Shown: positions 1 through 7,678, counted from the first letter of the stretch. The stretch is 38,118 bases of DNA from Candidatus Gastranaerophilales bacterium (GCA_947589705.1 CANQCO010000006.1:1-38118); one strand, 5' to 3'. Translations and numbers: made by a program. The notes: generated from the sequence alone by a model not told the origin.

Positions 1-1
1 A

Positions 2-574
2 TCCATGAGAACCGGAGGCTTGTTAAATAATACCGAAATTGCAAATGAACTTGGTATTGATTATAGAACGTATGAAAAATTATTTACTTTTGCCCTAAAC
101 AGTTTTTTAATATTTAACATTAAACCGTGGGCAAAGCCTAATAAATTAAACAAACGGTTTGTAAAATCTCCAAAGTTATATTTTACGGATTGCAGCTTTT
201 TATCTTATATAATGAAACGTAATATTAAAGAATTATATCAAAATGATAAACAGACATTCGGGCATATTTTTGAAAACTTTGCAGCCTGTGAACTGTTAAA
301 ATCCGCAAAATTAAGCAATATAGAGCTATCACATTTCAGGACTCAATCAGGGAAAGAAGCAGATTTTGTACTTGAAAATACTGACGGTGAAATTATAGGA
401 ATTGAAGTTAAATCTTCTAAAGATATTGATAAAAAGTATCTTTCAGGATTAATAGAATTAAAAGAACTGTGTGAAAGTAAATTTAAAAAAGGAATAATTT
501 TATATACGGGAAATGATATTATCCCTGTTGCTGAAAAAATATGGGCAGTTCCTATCGGTTATTTTTGTAAGTAA
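2..574 (+). CDS. AAA ATPase/DUF4143 protein, C-terminal part (5' end outside window)
   Basis: The reading frame is open from the first bases of the window, so the methionine at position 5 is probably internal and the gene starts upstream. The visible 190 residues match the C-terminal DUF4143 half of the AAA_14/DUF4143 family: a winged-helix-like stretch (NNTEIANELGIDYRTYEKL), then a segment typical of the restriction-endonuclease-like fold, with GHIFENFAACELLK, a basic/acidic core GKEADFVLE and IIGIEVKSSK. The E...D...ExK spacing in the last two motifs resembles a PD-(D/E)XK nuclease core. The ATPase domain with its Walker motifs would lie outside the window. Proteins of this family are common, often mobile, and of unsettled function. 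The family call is fairly secure; any nuclease activity is inference. Confidence 0.8.
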   Translation, partial: SMRTGGLLNNTEIANELGIDYRTYEKLFTFALNSFLIFNIKPWAKPNKLNKRFVKSPKLYFTDCSFLSYIMKRNIKELYQNDKQTFGHIFENFAACELLKSAKLSNIELSHFRTQSGKEADFVLENTDGEIIGIEVKSSKDIDKKYLSGLIELKELCESKFKKGIILYTGNDIIPVAEKIWAVPIGYFCK

Positions 575-1135
575 TTTTTGTTTTAACAAAAAGCAGTATT
601 TTATAGTGTAAGGCTGATGGGGGTATAACTTAATACTACGTCTAAATATGTTAAAAACTCGCTACTGTTAAAGTTAAACTAATTAAATATTAGTTGAGAG
701 GCAATGTGTATATTATTTAATTAAACATGAAAAAGATTTCCACATGATTCATGGGATGAAACTGTTTGTGCAATCATTATATACCGGATTACTTTAAGCA
801 GTAGGCAAATTAATTATTTTTTAATAGTTTTATGTATTGCTAAATTACAAATACAAATAACCTCTCAATTTTTACACTCATTGAAAATTATAAAAATATA
901 GCATGATAACAACTTTTATAATTATTTTTCATAAACTAAAAAATAAAACGATAAAAATTTATACTTTAAAAATATGTTATAAGTGCTTATAAAATAGCTA
1001 TTTCCCCATTAATTTTAGCATTTTAAAAATTTACGAAATTAAGGGCTTATTATGTAAAGCATTAAATCCTTTAATGGTTAAATAAAAGATTAAATTTTTT
1101 TCTAAATTTTTAATTAAAATATAAGGAGAGAAAAT
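575..1135. other. 561-bp gene-poor region
   Basis: I find no convincing gene here. It contains a small hairpin-forming palindrome near 678-696 (aactaat...attagtt) and a separated inverted repeat ttgagagg (about 693-700) / cctctcaa (about 861-868). Neither has the flanking features of an insertion sequence. The A+T content is very high, and the region lies between a mobile-type ATPase gene and a decayed integrase, so it may be remnant mobile DNA. Confidence 0.5.
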
Positions 1136-1291
1136 ATGTTAATAAAAGAATACGAAATTGCCGAAAATTATACTGATGAAGAAGAAAAAGATTTTAGGAA
1201 ATTTTTAAAGAAGAATATAAACAAAAAATCAACCAAATGGCTTGGGGTTGAAGTTTATGAGAATAGTATTTATATGCTTAAGATTATTTAA
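1136..1291 (+). CDS. small hypothetical protein, 51 aa
   Basis: A short ORF beginning MLIKEYEIAENYTDEEEK follows a good ribosome binding site (aaggagag about 7 bases upstream). The protein is rich in Glu and Lys and has no recognisable domain, signal peptide or membrane segment. It ends (TAA at 1289-1291) exactly where similarity to the integrase begins in a different frame. It may therefore be the N-terminal part of a different gene whose 3' end was replaced by a deletion joining it to the integrase fragment. The start looks genuine because of the ribosome binding site; whether the product is functional is unknown. Confidence 0.4.
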   Translation: MLIKEYEIAENYTDEEEKDFRKFLKKNINKKSTKWLGVEVYENSIYMLKII

Positions 1292-1768
1292 AAGTGTTGA
1301 TTCTTTTGCCCCGTATTTGAAACCGATAATTATCATGGCCTTACAAACCGGTATGAGACGTTGTGAAATTCTAAATTTGAAGTGGTCAAATATTAAAGAT
1401 AACTACATTGAATTATTAGAAACTAAATCAGGGAAAAAAAGAAATATACCAATATCAGAGAAATTAAAAACTGTATTAGAATCTATCCCTAATGACAATG
1501 AATATATATTTTATAATCCAAAGACGAATGAACCATATACAGATATAAAAAAGTCTTGGCATAAAGTAATTGATGAAGCAAAATAAAAAACTTTAGATTT
1601 CATGATTTACGTCACACAGTAGCTACTCGTATGGTAGAAAAAGGCATAGATTTACTTGTTGTTATGGACATCTTAGGACATACCAAAATTGAAACAACTA
1701 TGCGATATGCTCATCCTGTAACAGAAAGGAAACAAGCTGCAATAAATATCTTAAATTCTTATATATAA
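1291..1768 (+). pseudogene. tyrosine integrase remnant (C-terminal half, frameshifted)
   Basis: Two frames together encode the catalytic half of a tyrosine recombinase closely matching the intact integrase at 13203-14270. The first frame has KPIIIMALQTGMRRCEILNL (first catalytic Arg) and ends at a stop at 1584-1586 after KVIDEAK. The next frame resumes as FRFHDLRHTVATRMVE (HxxR box), then ILGHTKIETTMRYAHP (His and catalytic Tyr), and stops at 1766-1768. Comparison with the intact copy shows that restoring one A in the A run before taaaaaac rejoins the frames. The N-terminal arm- and core-binding domains are absent. It lies 266 bp from the orphan tRNA-Met 3' half, the same order as integrase and tRNA at the right end. 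It is therefore probably what remains of an earlier element at the same site. Confidence 0.85.
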
Positions 1769-2033
1769 TAATGAATATAGATATAAACTTGTTGTCATTA
1801 TATTTAAAAATGGTCTTTTTATTTAGATAAATCAAATATAATCACTATAAAGTTTTCCTTATTCTTTTTAACAGGATATAATTCAAACATAAATTCCGAC
1901 ATATATACGACACAGATAAAAATTAACCATACAGATAATTACTCCCGATAAAGAATAAATCTTAAGATAATAATATGCAGAAATAATGATATAGTCTTGT
2001 TTTTAGGTTTATTTGTGTAACTTAAAATAAAAA
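1769..2033. other. 265-bp gap between integrase remnant and tRNA fragment
   Basis: Low-complexity A+T-rich DNA with no ORF or clear structure. By position it would be the attachment-end spacer of the decayed element to the left. It lacks an exact copy of the ATTACCCA repeats seen inside both ends of the intact element. Confidence 0.4.
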
Positions 2034-2075
2034 TAGCTGGGGAGAGGCTCGAACTCTCGACCTCACGGGTATGAG
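2034..2075 (-). pseudogene. orphan 3' half of tRNA-Met(CAT) (left attachment junction)
   Basis: Read on the minus strand, this is the anticodon loop onward of an elongator tRNA-Met: CTCATAC loop, CCGTG anticodon-stem strand, AGGTC variable loop, a perfect T arm (GAGAG TTCGAGC CTCTC), then CCCAGCT acceptor strand and discriminator A. Upstream of the loop the sequence no longer fits a tRNA (aaaatcggcag on the plus strand). The acceptor strand CCCAGCT pairs better with the 5' acceptor GGCTGGG of the truncated copy ending at 14493 than with GGCTGAG of the complete tRNA at 14333-14406. It is best read as a displaced tRNA 3' end left at the left junction of the element. Confidence 0.85.
2065..2075. 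repeat. attachment-site core, left copy
   Basis: The 11-base sequence acgggtatgag is identical at 14364-14374; the preceding bases also match with one difference (tcgacctc / tcgacctt). It covers the 3' anticodon stem and loop, a favoured crossover position for tyrosine integrases acting on tRNA genes. Confidence 0.75.
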
Positions 2076-2169
2076 AGTGAAAAATCGGCAGTTTTTACAC
2101 CTAAAAACGAATAAAATCAATATTTTTATAATTTTGAAACTTTTTCATTTTAATTAAAACCATATATCA

Positions 2170-2188
2170 ATTACCCATATATTACCCA
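2170..2188 (+). repeat. paired ATTACCCA repeats, left end (possible integrase arm sites)
   Basis: ATTACCCA occurs at 2170-2177 and again at 2181-2188, an 11-base period, about 95-113 bp inside the left core. The same word is paired in the same orientation inside the right end. This arrangement is expected of arm-type binding sites for the integrase N-terminal domain. The assignment is by position and repetition only. Confidence 0.5.
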
Positions 2189-2288
2189 CAAAATTTTTTA
2201 AATATTTTATATTTAATATCCTGTTAAAATCAAATAATATCAAGTAATATTTATCAATTTTGTATTAAAAACAATACTTTATTAATGC

Positions 2289-2294
2289 TATAAT
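2289..2294 (+). promoter_or_regulatory. -10 element TATAAT immediately before the Abi gene
   Basis: A consensus TATAAT lies 6 bases before the ATG at 2301, and no ribosome binding site is visible. Transcription from it would begin at or about the start codon, suggesting a leaderless or nearly leaderless message. The -35 region is not clear. Confidence 0.4.
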
Positions 2295-2300
2295 AAAGTT

Positions 2301-2981
2301 ATGAAATCTATAAATAAAAATACGCAAAATATTATTGAAAATATTAGTGTTGACAGGTTATCATCATACAAATTTGATGATAATGACAATATTGAGTTAA
2401 TTTTAAGCAGATATATTTATAATGTTCAAATTTCAGAAAGTTTTTATCCTGTTTTATCTGCATTGGAAATTTCTTTAAGAAACAGATTATATAATGCAGT
2501 ATCAAAATTAAAGGGTGATAATTGGCTATTAAATGAAATTAATCAACAAAATATTTTATCAATGAATGAAAGAAATATACTTGTAGAATCCTTTAACAAG
2601 TTAAACTGCAAACATAATAGTGTTTCTACAGGTGCTTTAATAGCCGAATTAACATTCGGATTTTGGGTAAATTTGTGTAAAAAGTCATATAAAAACAGTT
2701 TATGGGATAAGCAAGGTTTTTTTGATAGTGTATTTCCTGATTTTGATAAATATTTTACAAGTCCGACTTGGGATAAAACAAAGGTTATATTCCCATTATT
2801 GAAAGACGTTTTAAGACTTAGAAACAGGATATTTCACCACGAAATAATTATCAATAACAAAAACGGTATAGAAAATTGTTATGAAATAACCAAAAAAGTT
2901 TTATATTCTCTATCAGAAGATTATGCACAAATGTTTGAGGATATTTTCAGATTTGATAACATAGTAAAGCAAAAGCCCTAG
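2301..2981 (+). CDS. Abi-family HEPN protein (AbiD/AbiF-like, PF07751-type)
   Basis: A 226-residue soluble protein with the features of abortive-infection Abi proteins. These include an N-terminal motif SALEISLRNRLYNAV near residues 52-66, the family signature TFGFWVNL near 115-122, and the C-terminal HEPN ribonuclease motif RNRIFHHE near 174-181 (R-x4-H with the preceding RLRN). In this family HEPN motifs cleave RNA and cause dormancy or death of infected cells. The gene is the first in the element, adjacent to the left attachment site, a usual position for defence cargo. A structured hairpin begins within its stop codon (2977-3011) and may be a partner RNA. There is no ribosome binding site; a TATAAT lies directly upstream. 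The family call is good; choosing AbiF over AbiD is not possible by eye. Confidence 0.8.
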   Translation: MKSINKNTQNIIENISVDRLSSYKFDDNDNIELILSRYIYNVQISESFYPVLSALEISLRNRLYNAVSKLKGDNWLLNEINQQNILSMNERNILVESFNKLNCKHNSVSTGALIAELTFGFWVNLCKKSYKNSLWDKQGFFDSVFPDFDKYFTSPTWDKTKVIFPLLKDVLRLRNRIFHHEIIINNKNGIENCYEITKKVLYSLSEDYAQMFEDIFRFDNIVKQKP

Positions 2982-3015
2982 CAACTCCACAAAAGTGGTA
3001 CATCAACTAGGACTG
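2976..3015 (+). ncRNA. candidate structured RNA downstream of the Abi gene
   Basis: An outer stem CCTAG (2977-2981, overlapping the stop codon) pairs with CTAGG (3007-3011). An inner stem CCAC (2987-2990) pairs with GTGG (2995-2998) around an AAAA loop. There is no T run after it on the plus strand, so it is not a good terminator. The sequence actaggactg (3006-3015) recurs as its exact reverse complement cagtcctagt at 3293-3302. Abi-family HEPN genes are known to sit beside structured RNAs, and the shape recalls Cas13 repeats. This is a structural suggestion from sequence alone. Confidence 0.45.
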
Positions 3016-3342
3016 TACATATACATTATACACCTTAAATTATCAAACCGCAATAGTTAATAAATATAATAATACAAAGTATTATTTTGATGTATTTTTG
3101 TAATTTTTGTAAGGTTATTGTGTTTTAAGGGTTTTAAAGATTTATGTCGGTGTTAGTTTTGTAATGTTTAATTTTTGTTAATTAATTTATTTATTTAAAA
3201 TTAAATTTAAAATAATTTAAAATCGCATACAATCCGATTTTTTAACCTCCATATACAAAATAACATAAAAAAGATAAAACTATGGTTATTTTCAGTCCTA
3301 GTCGTGTTAGGTGCTATGTTTTAATTATTTCAATATAAAAAA
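3016..3342. other. 327-bp non-coding region between Abi gene and XRE regulator
   Basis: No ORF of note. The region is A+T-rich and ends with cagtcctagt (3293-3302), the reverse complement of part of the Abi-gene hairpin, followed by a weak CCTA/TAGG mini-hairpin near 3297-3311. If the Abi gene has an RNA partner it would be encoded in this interval, on either strand. Confidence 0.4.
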
Positions 3343-3714
3343 TTAAATTTTATCTTTTTTAGAAAAAGTCTTATAACTTTTTTGAGCAAATTTCAGCATT
3401 TCAAGATAGTATTCTTTTTCGTTATTATCACAGGCTGAATTAATAATTTTTGTTGACTGAATAACAAATTCATCAGGTGCATTTATTTTATCTATCGGAG
3501 TATCATTAATTAAAGAATAAAAATCAAAATTAAATAATTCTGATAATTTTCTTGCGACTTTAAAAGAGGGAAGATTTTTACCTGTTTCAATTCTTGATAA
3601 ACATCTGTTATCAATACCGAGTTTTTCAGACAACTTCTCTTGTGTTAAATTGTTTTTAACACGAAGTTCTCTTACTTTATCACCTATGATTTTAGCTTCT
3701 TGTTTTTCTGTCAT
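3343..3714 (-). CDS. XRE-family transcriptional regulator
   Basis: A 123-residue protein with an N-terminal lambda-Cro/C1 helix-turn-helix at about residues 10-65 (VRELRVKNNLTQEKLSEKLG, then CLSRIETGKNLPS). The C-terminal ~55 residues are charged and of no known domain. It is transcribed away from the zinc-ribbon operon that begins at 3871, leaving a 156-bp shared intergenic region. By analogy with other element repressors it probably controls that operon and its own expression; the operator was not identified. The start is placed at the ATG at 3712-3714, which gives the complete domain. Confidence 0.85.
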   Translation of the reverse strand: MTEKQEAKIIGDKVRELRVKNNLTQEKLSEKLGIDNRCLSRIETGKNLPSFKVARKLSELFNFDFYSLINDTPIDKINAPDEFVIQSTKIINSACDNNEKEYYLEMLKFAQKSYKTFSKKDKI

Positions 3715-3870
3715 ATAGTCCTCTTTTCTAATTTTGAATGAATTTCAAAGATTTAAACAGACTACATTCGAGAAATACATGTTAATAATTCTTAAATATG
3801 AGATTTCTTTTTATTTTTGTGTAAGAATAAGAGATAAGGAATTACGAGAACAAAAAATTAAGGAGACTTT

Positions 3871-4263
3871 ATGAAAGGTTTTATTTTAAAAGTAGGTAGA
3901 TTTTTTATTGATTTTGGTACTTTTATTCAGCTATTACTCATTTTAGTATTATCTATTATTGCAGGTGCTGGCATTTCAGGAATTAGTGATAGTGCTGAAA
4001 TTGGATTTTGGTCTGGAATTGTTATTTTTATTTTGTTGTTTGTCATGTTCATTTTGGGAAACTACCTATTTTATTTGTTTATAGGCATGCATGATAGTCA
4101 AGAATCAATAGCTAAAAGTCTTAAAATAATTGCAAATAGCTATAATCAAACCATTACAGTTAATGATAGTCAAGAGCAAGAAAAATTAATATGTCCAAAC
4201 TGCAATGCAGAATATTCAAAAGGTAATAAATTTTGTGAAGAATGTGGAACAAAGTTAGATTAA
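3871..4263 (+). CDS. two-TM membrane protein with C-terminal zinc ribbon
   Basis: A 130-residue protein with two strongly hydrophobic segments (about residues 12-38 and 46-75). A short linker follows, then a C-terminal zinc ribbon (CPNCNAEYSKGNKFCEECG, about 109-127) with four Cys ligands. It has a clear ribosome binding site (aaggag) 7 bases before the ATG. It opens an operon of five genes separated by 1 to 12 bases, three of which carry an N-terminal zinc ribbon instead. The family is not recognised beyond a resemblance to small DUF4282-type membrane proteins. The ribbon probably lies in the cytoplasm. Its role is unknown. Confidence 0.75.
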   Translation: MKGFILKVGRFFIDFGTFIQLLLILVLSIIAGAGISGISDSAEIGFWSGIVIFILLFVMFILGNYLFYLFIGMHDSQESIAKSLKIIANSYNQTITVNDSQEQEKLICPNCNAEYSKGNKFCEECGTKLD

Positions 4264-4275
4264 TGGGGGAAAATT

Positions 4276-5097
4276 ATGAACTGTCCAAATTGTGGAAAAG
4301 AAATCACAGGCAATAAAAAATTCTGTAAAAATTGTGGTTATGATATATCAACAGTTAGTTTTAGAAAAATGATTTTTATAGCCTCCTTAATAATGCCCTT
4401 AATTTTTACAGCTATTATATGTAGTCCTATATCATATAATATGGCTATTTTAATTACACATATAGCCATATTCATTTTTACGATTATTGATTTTGGTTGC
4501 ATGTTAATTTTTACAAATAAAACAAAGACGAAGAATATACTGTTATTATTCGGTTTAAATTTTGCTGTAAGTCTGATATTGTTAAGCCAATTATTGTGGA
4601 TACACGACGATATTTGCATTATACACAACTATATTCGCTATTATTATGCCTACTATATCCCATTTTATTATAAAATAACTGAATTTTGCATAAGCTTTAT
4701 ATTTTTTATTTTAGGCACAGTTATTGCAATTAAATATTTTAAAGATAAAAATTTTTCTATGATAAAGCAAGAATACAACGGTATTTTGGATAGATTAATT
4801 GGGATTTATTTATTTTGTTCATTTTATGGTTTAATCGTTCCAATATATCTATTATGTTTTCATACAGGTGAAATGCACACAGATGAATTATGGCAGTTGG
4901 GTCTTATGATTCGTTCTAATTTAATTCGGTTCGTTCCACCACTTGCATTCATCGGAACTTGTTTTATATTAAACTATAAAAACAATTTAAGAATAAAAAA
5001 TGGATTGATATATTTGATTTATGGTATTCAGCTATTGTTTATTCTGTATATAGGCTATAATATTTATAATTTACTATCTAAATATTACTTAAGTTAA
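4276..5097 (+). CDS. polytopic membrane protein with N-terminal zinc ribbon
   Basis: 273 residues starting directly with a zinc ribbon (MNCPNCGKEI...CKNCG, residues 1-22). About seven hydrophobic segments then fill the rest of the protein (roughly 30-52, 55-80, 84-105, 135-155, 170-192, 210-230, 243-265). A ribosome binding site (gggggaaa) precedes the ATG. It lies 12 bp after the previous zinc-ribbon gene and is followed within about 10 bp by the next. No transporter or enzyme signature is visible, so the function is unknown. Sharing the same ribbon with its neighbours suggests that the ribbons serve a common interaction or assembly role. Confidence 0.75.
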   Translation: MNCPNCGKEITGNKKFCKNCGYDISTVSFRKMIFIASLIMPLIFTAIICSPISYNMAILITHIAIFIFTIIDFGCMLIFTNKTKTKNILLLFGLNFAVSLILLSQLLWIHDDICIIHNYIRYYYAYYIPFYYKITEFCISFIFFILGTVIAIKYFKDKNFSMIKQEYNGILDRLIGIYLFCSFYGLIVPIYLLCFHTGEMHTDELWQLGLMIRSNLIRFVPPLAFIGTCFILNYKNNLRIKNGLIYLIYGIQLLFILYIGYNIYNLLSKYYLS

Positions 5098-5107
5098 GAT
5101 GTATTTC

Positions 5108-5866
5108 ATGTACTGTCAAAATTGTGGAAAAGAAATAAAAGAAAATCAGAAATTTTGCACTAAGTGTGGTGCATTATTAAAGAGCAACGGCAATCGTACA
5201 AAAAATATTGTTATAATTTCTTGTATTGTATTTTTCATTATTTTTAGCATAATTTGTTGTTTCTTATTCTTTAATAATCAAAATTTAACGAATAATATCA
5301 TAAATCAAAAAAATATAATTCCAAATAAGGTGAATCAGCAAAAAGAAAAAACTCCCGATGATATTTTAGAGGAAATCAAAATTTATCAGTCAAAATATTG
5401 GGAAATAATAAAAAGAAATGATTTACTGTTGAGGGTTACTGACGGAAATGATATTGATTTAAACCACGATTCAGACGAATTTAATAGGTTATATAAAGAA
5501 GTTAAAAGTAAAATTGATAAAAATAATATATATTTCAAAAAATATCAGGAAATTTTAGAACAATACGGCAATAATTCAGGTGAAACAGACGAAGAAATGA
5601 TAAATTTTGAAACTGAAAATTATAACGCCATTGATAAACTGTTAAATGAAGTATATAAAGCTGTTAAATTAAAACTTTCAGCAGAAGATTTTGAAAAGTT
5701 AAAAATTGATGAAAAAAATTGGATTAAAGACGTTAATGCTTATCACAAATATGCAGGACTTGAAGATACAAAATTTGAATATGGAAATTTTGTAAGGGTT
5801 TTAATTTGGTCTTGTGAAGTTGACATGAGAAGCTTTAGAACTTTGCTTTTGATGTTGTATTTATAA
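5108..5866 (+). CDS. membrane-anchored protein: zinc ribbon, one TM, LprI/DUF1311-like external domain
   Basis: Starting at the methionine of MYCQNCGK (5108), which matches the starts of its neighbours, the protein has 252 residues. It begins with a zinc ribbon (residues 1-25, four Cys), followed by a transmembrane segment at about 33-55 and a hydrophilic linker. The C-terminal region, about 155-220, reads like a DUF1311/LprI domain (NEVYKAVKLKLSAEDFEKL, then DEKNWIKD). LprI-type domains include lysozyme inhibitors and act outside the membrane. An ATG at 5099 is also possible but adds only three residues and has no ribosome binding site. Ribbon inside, domain outside is the layout of TcaA-like envelope proteins. 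The LprI call is moderate. Confidence 0.7.
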   Translation: MYCQNCGKEIKENQKFCTKCGALLKSNGNRTKNIVIISCIVFFIIFSIICCFLFFNNQNLTNNIINQKNIIPNKVNQQKEKTPDDILEEIKIYQSKYWEIIKRNDLLLRVTDGNDIDLNHDSDEFNRLYKEVKSKIDKNNIYFKKYQEILEQYGNNSGETDEEMINFETENYNAIDKLLNEVYKAVKLKLSAEDFEKLKIDEKNWIKDVNAYHKYAGLEDTKFEYGNFVRVLIWSCEVDMRSFRTLLLMLYL

Positions 5867-5879
5867 GGGAATGCGAAAT

Positions 5880-6926
5880 ATGTATTGTAAAAAATGCGGA
5901 TGTGAAATAAGTAACAATCAAAAATTCTGTACAAAATGCGGTGAAAAGGTTTATGTTTCAAATGAAAACAAAAGTCTAAAATTAACAATAAATAAAAATA
6001 CTGTAAAATTTGTAATTATAGGAATAGTTTTTATTACAATAACGTCAACTATCGGAACGTTTTATGTTTCAGATTTAAAAATTTCCGAAATTTCAACTTA
6101 TAAATCAATAATAGCAATTAAAGAACAGGATTATGAAGATTATGGCATTGATATAAACCAAGAAGCATTGAAACAAGCTATTGAACAAGATAAAAATATG
6201 GAAGAATTTGTTAAAAAACTTCATTTCGCAAAGGCTGACAATGTTTTTAAAACATTTTATGAAAATTTACAAATATTAGCTTCACAAATAGCACAGGATG
6301 ATACATTTAACTTATCTGAAAAACAAAACGGCAGTCTTAAAATCAATAACCCTGATATTGATATAATCAAATTTAAAAAGGATTATTATAATGCTTTAGT
6401 TAATAGGGAATATATATATAATAAATATTCAAAGTATTTAAGTAAATCATGGAATAAATTTTTAAAATTATCTTACGAATTTGAAAATGATATAAATGAA
6501 ACGCTTGCAAATATTGAAGAAACAAAAATAATTGAGTGGATTGTAAAATGGCAAAAGTTTTTAAACAAATATCCCGAATTTCCAATGCAAAATGATGTTA
6601 AAAACGATATAAAATGGCTTATAAATGATATTTTGTATGGTCATTTTTTAAGTAATGATGAAGAACAAAGTTTTAATGTTGAAAAATTAAAAAATAGTTA
6701 TGATGAATTTTTAAATAAAGTTGATAAATCGAGTAAGGAATATGATTTAGCTGTCAAGTGCTATGAAGAACTTAAAAACAATAATTTCAAAAGAACAGCA
6801 CAATACCATAAATATTTATATGATTATACAGGATTTGGTTCGCATGGTTATGAATATGAGCTTTTAAGCGGAATACTTAATACAGATAAAGGGCATTACG
6901 AAGAATATTTCTCTGGCGATTATTAA
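5880..6926 (+). CDS. membrane-anchored protein: zinc ribbon, one TM, large external domain
   Basis: I prefer the ATG at 5880 (MYCKKCGCEI) because aaggga lies 9 bases upstream and the start then aligns with the other zinc-ribbon proteins; the ATG at 5871 directly abuts that site. The 348-residue product has a zinc ribbon (1-25), a single transmembrane segment (about 40-62) and some 285 hydrophilic, mostly helical residues predicted outside the membrane. No known domain was recognised in the external part, which is rich in Asn, Lys, Glu and Tyr. It overlaps nothing, follows its neighbour by 13 bases, and the next gene starts one base after its stop. Confidence 0.7.
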   Translation: MYCKKCGCEISNNQKFCTKCGEKVYVSNENKSLKLTINKNTVKFVIIGIVFITITSTIGTFYVSDLKISEISTYKSIIAIKEQDYEDYGIDINQEALKQAIEQDKNMEEFVKKLHFAKADNVFKTFYENLQILASQIAQDDTFNLSEKQNGSLKINNPDIDIIKFKKDYYNALVNREYIYNKYSKYLSKSWNKFLKLSYEFENDINETLANIEETKIIEWIVKWQKFLNKYPEFPMQNDVKNDIKWLINDILYGHFLSNDEEQSFNVEKLKNSYDEFLNKVDKSSKEYDLAVKCYEELKNNNFKRTAQYHKYLYDYTGFGSHGYEYELLSGILNTDKGHYEEYFSGDY

Positions 6927-6927
6927 A

Positions 6928-7422
6928 ATGAAAATTACAAAAACATTAATTTTCTTATATTCCATTATGTTATCAGCAAATAATTTGGGTTTTGCATTTG
7001 CATTTGAATATAGCTATACACCTAAAAGCATAAAATATCCTCAACACTCACACAATGAAAGTTCATATAAACATGCGTGGTGTTCATATCATAATGGTAT
7101 TGAAGAATATGAAAATAAAGATAAAACAAGGGTTGATTGTTTAACAGATACACATGCAGTTGAATTTGATTTTGCTAATAAATGGGCTGAATCAATAGGA
7201 CAAGCAGAACACTATGCAATTATGACAGGAAAAAGAGGGAAAGTTGTTTTAATTCTTGAAGAGCCTAAAAAACAAATGCGATATTACAAAAGAGTTAAAA
7301 AAGTAAGTAAAAAACATGATTTTGATGTTGAATATATTACTCCGAAAATTTTAAATATTGATAAAGACGGCAAATGCCCATTTATTAATTGCAAATGCCA
7401 TAAAAATAACACAGAAAAATAA
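6928..7422 (+). CDS. exported protein resembling PD-(D/E)XK nucleases
   Basis: 164 residues beginning with a signal peptide (MKITKTLIFLYSIMLS..., likely cleaved after FAFA near residue 25). The mature part has a conserved-looking core: YENKDKTRVDCLTDTHAVEF, then DFANKWAESIGQAEHYAIMTGKRGKVVLILEE. The D...ExD...K layout and the helix with a GQ followed by a hydrophobic strand are typical of a family of small putative restriction-endonuclease-fold proteins found in many bacteria. Cys residues near the C-terminus (CPFINCKCH) could bind a metal or form disulfides. The gene starts one base after the previous stop without its own ribosome binding site, so it is translationally coupled. Nuclease activity and its target are unproven; the family resemblance is from memory of the motif. 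Confidence 0.65.
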   Translation: MKITKTLIFLYSIMLSANNLGFAFAFEYSYTPKSIKYPQHSHNESSYKHAWCSYHNGIEEYENKDKTRVDCLTDTHAVEFDFANKWAESIGQAEHYAIMTGKRGKVVLILEEPKKQMRYYKRVKKVSKKHDFDVEYITPKILNIDKDGKCPFINCKCHKNNTEK

Positions 7423-7424
7423 AA

Positions 7425-7678
7425 TTAACCTAATATCATACTAAGCAATTTTTCAATTTTTTGATTTAATTCGCTGATAGAAATATCGTTAATTTGTTCG
7501 TTTTGTTTATGTTTATTTTTATTCTGATTTTGAATATTTTTCTTTTGTTGTTTAAGTGAATTTATTATTTTTTCATGTTTATCTTTTTCAAAACGACTGC
7601 TACGTTCTAAATTATCGTAACATTTTTATGTCTGTTATTTTCGTTTTCAATATTCCAATCTATTGTTTCAATGCTCAT
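7425..7678 (-). pseudogene. small charged protein gene, frameshifted
   Basis: On the minus strand, an ATG at 7676-7678 with agaggt upstream encodes MSIETIDWNIENENNRHKN. A stop then follows within a few codons. A neighbouring frame continues as DNLERSSRFEKDKHEKIINS and runs to TAA at 7425-7427 (ending LLSMILG). Adding one base near 7618-7622 would restore a protein of about 84 residues, rich in Asn, Lys and Gln, with a C-terminal helix. It converges on the zinc-ribbon operon, ending 2 bp from it. No family was recognised. Confidence 0.55.

Noticed and set aside
678-868. Palindrome and ttgagagg/cctctcaa inverted repeat as insertion-sequence ends
   Set aside because: There is no transposase between them and no target-site duplication is visible.
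2977-3011. Hairpin after the Abi gene as an intrinsic terminator
   Set aside because: No T run follows on the plus strand and only a short TTTT on the minus strand.
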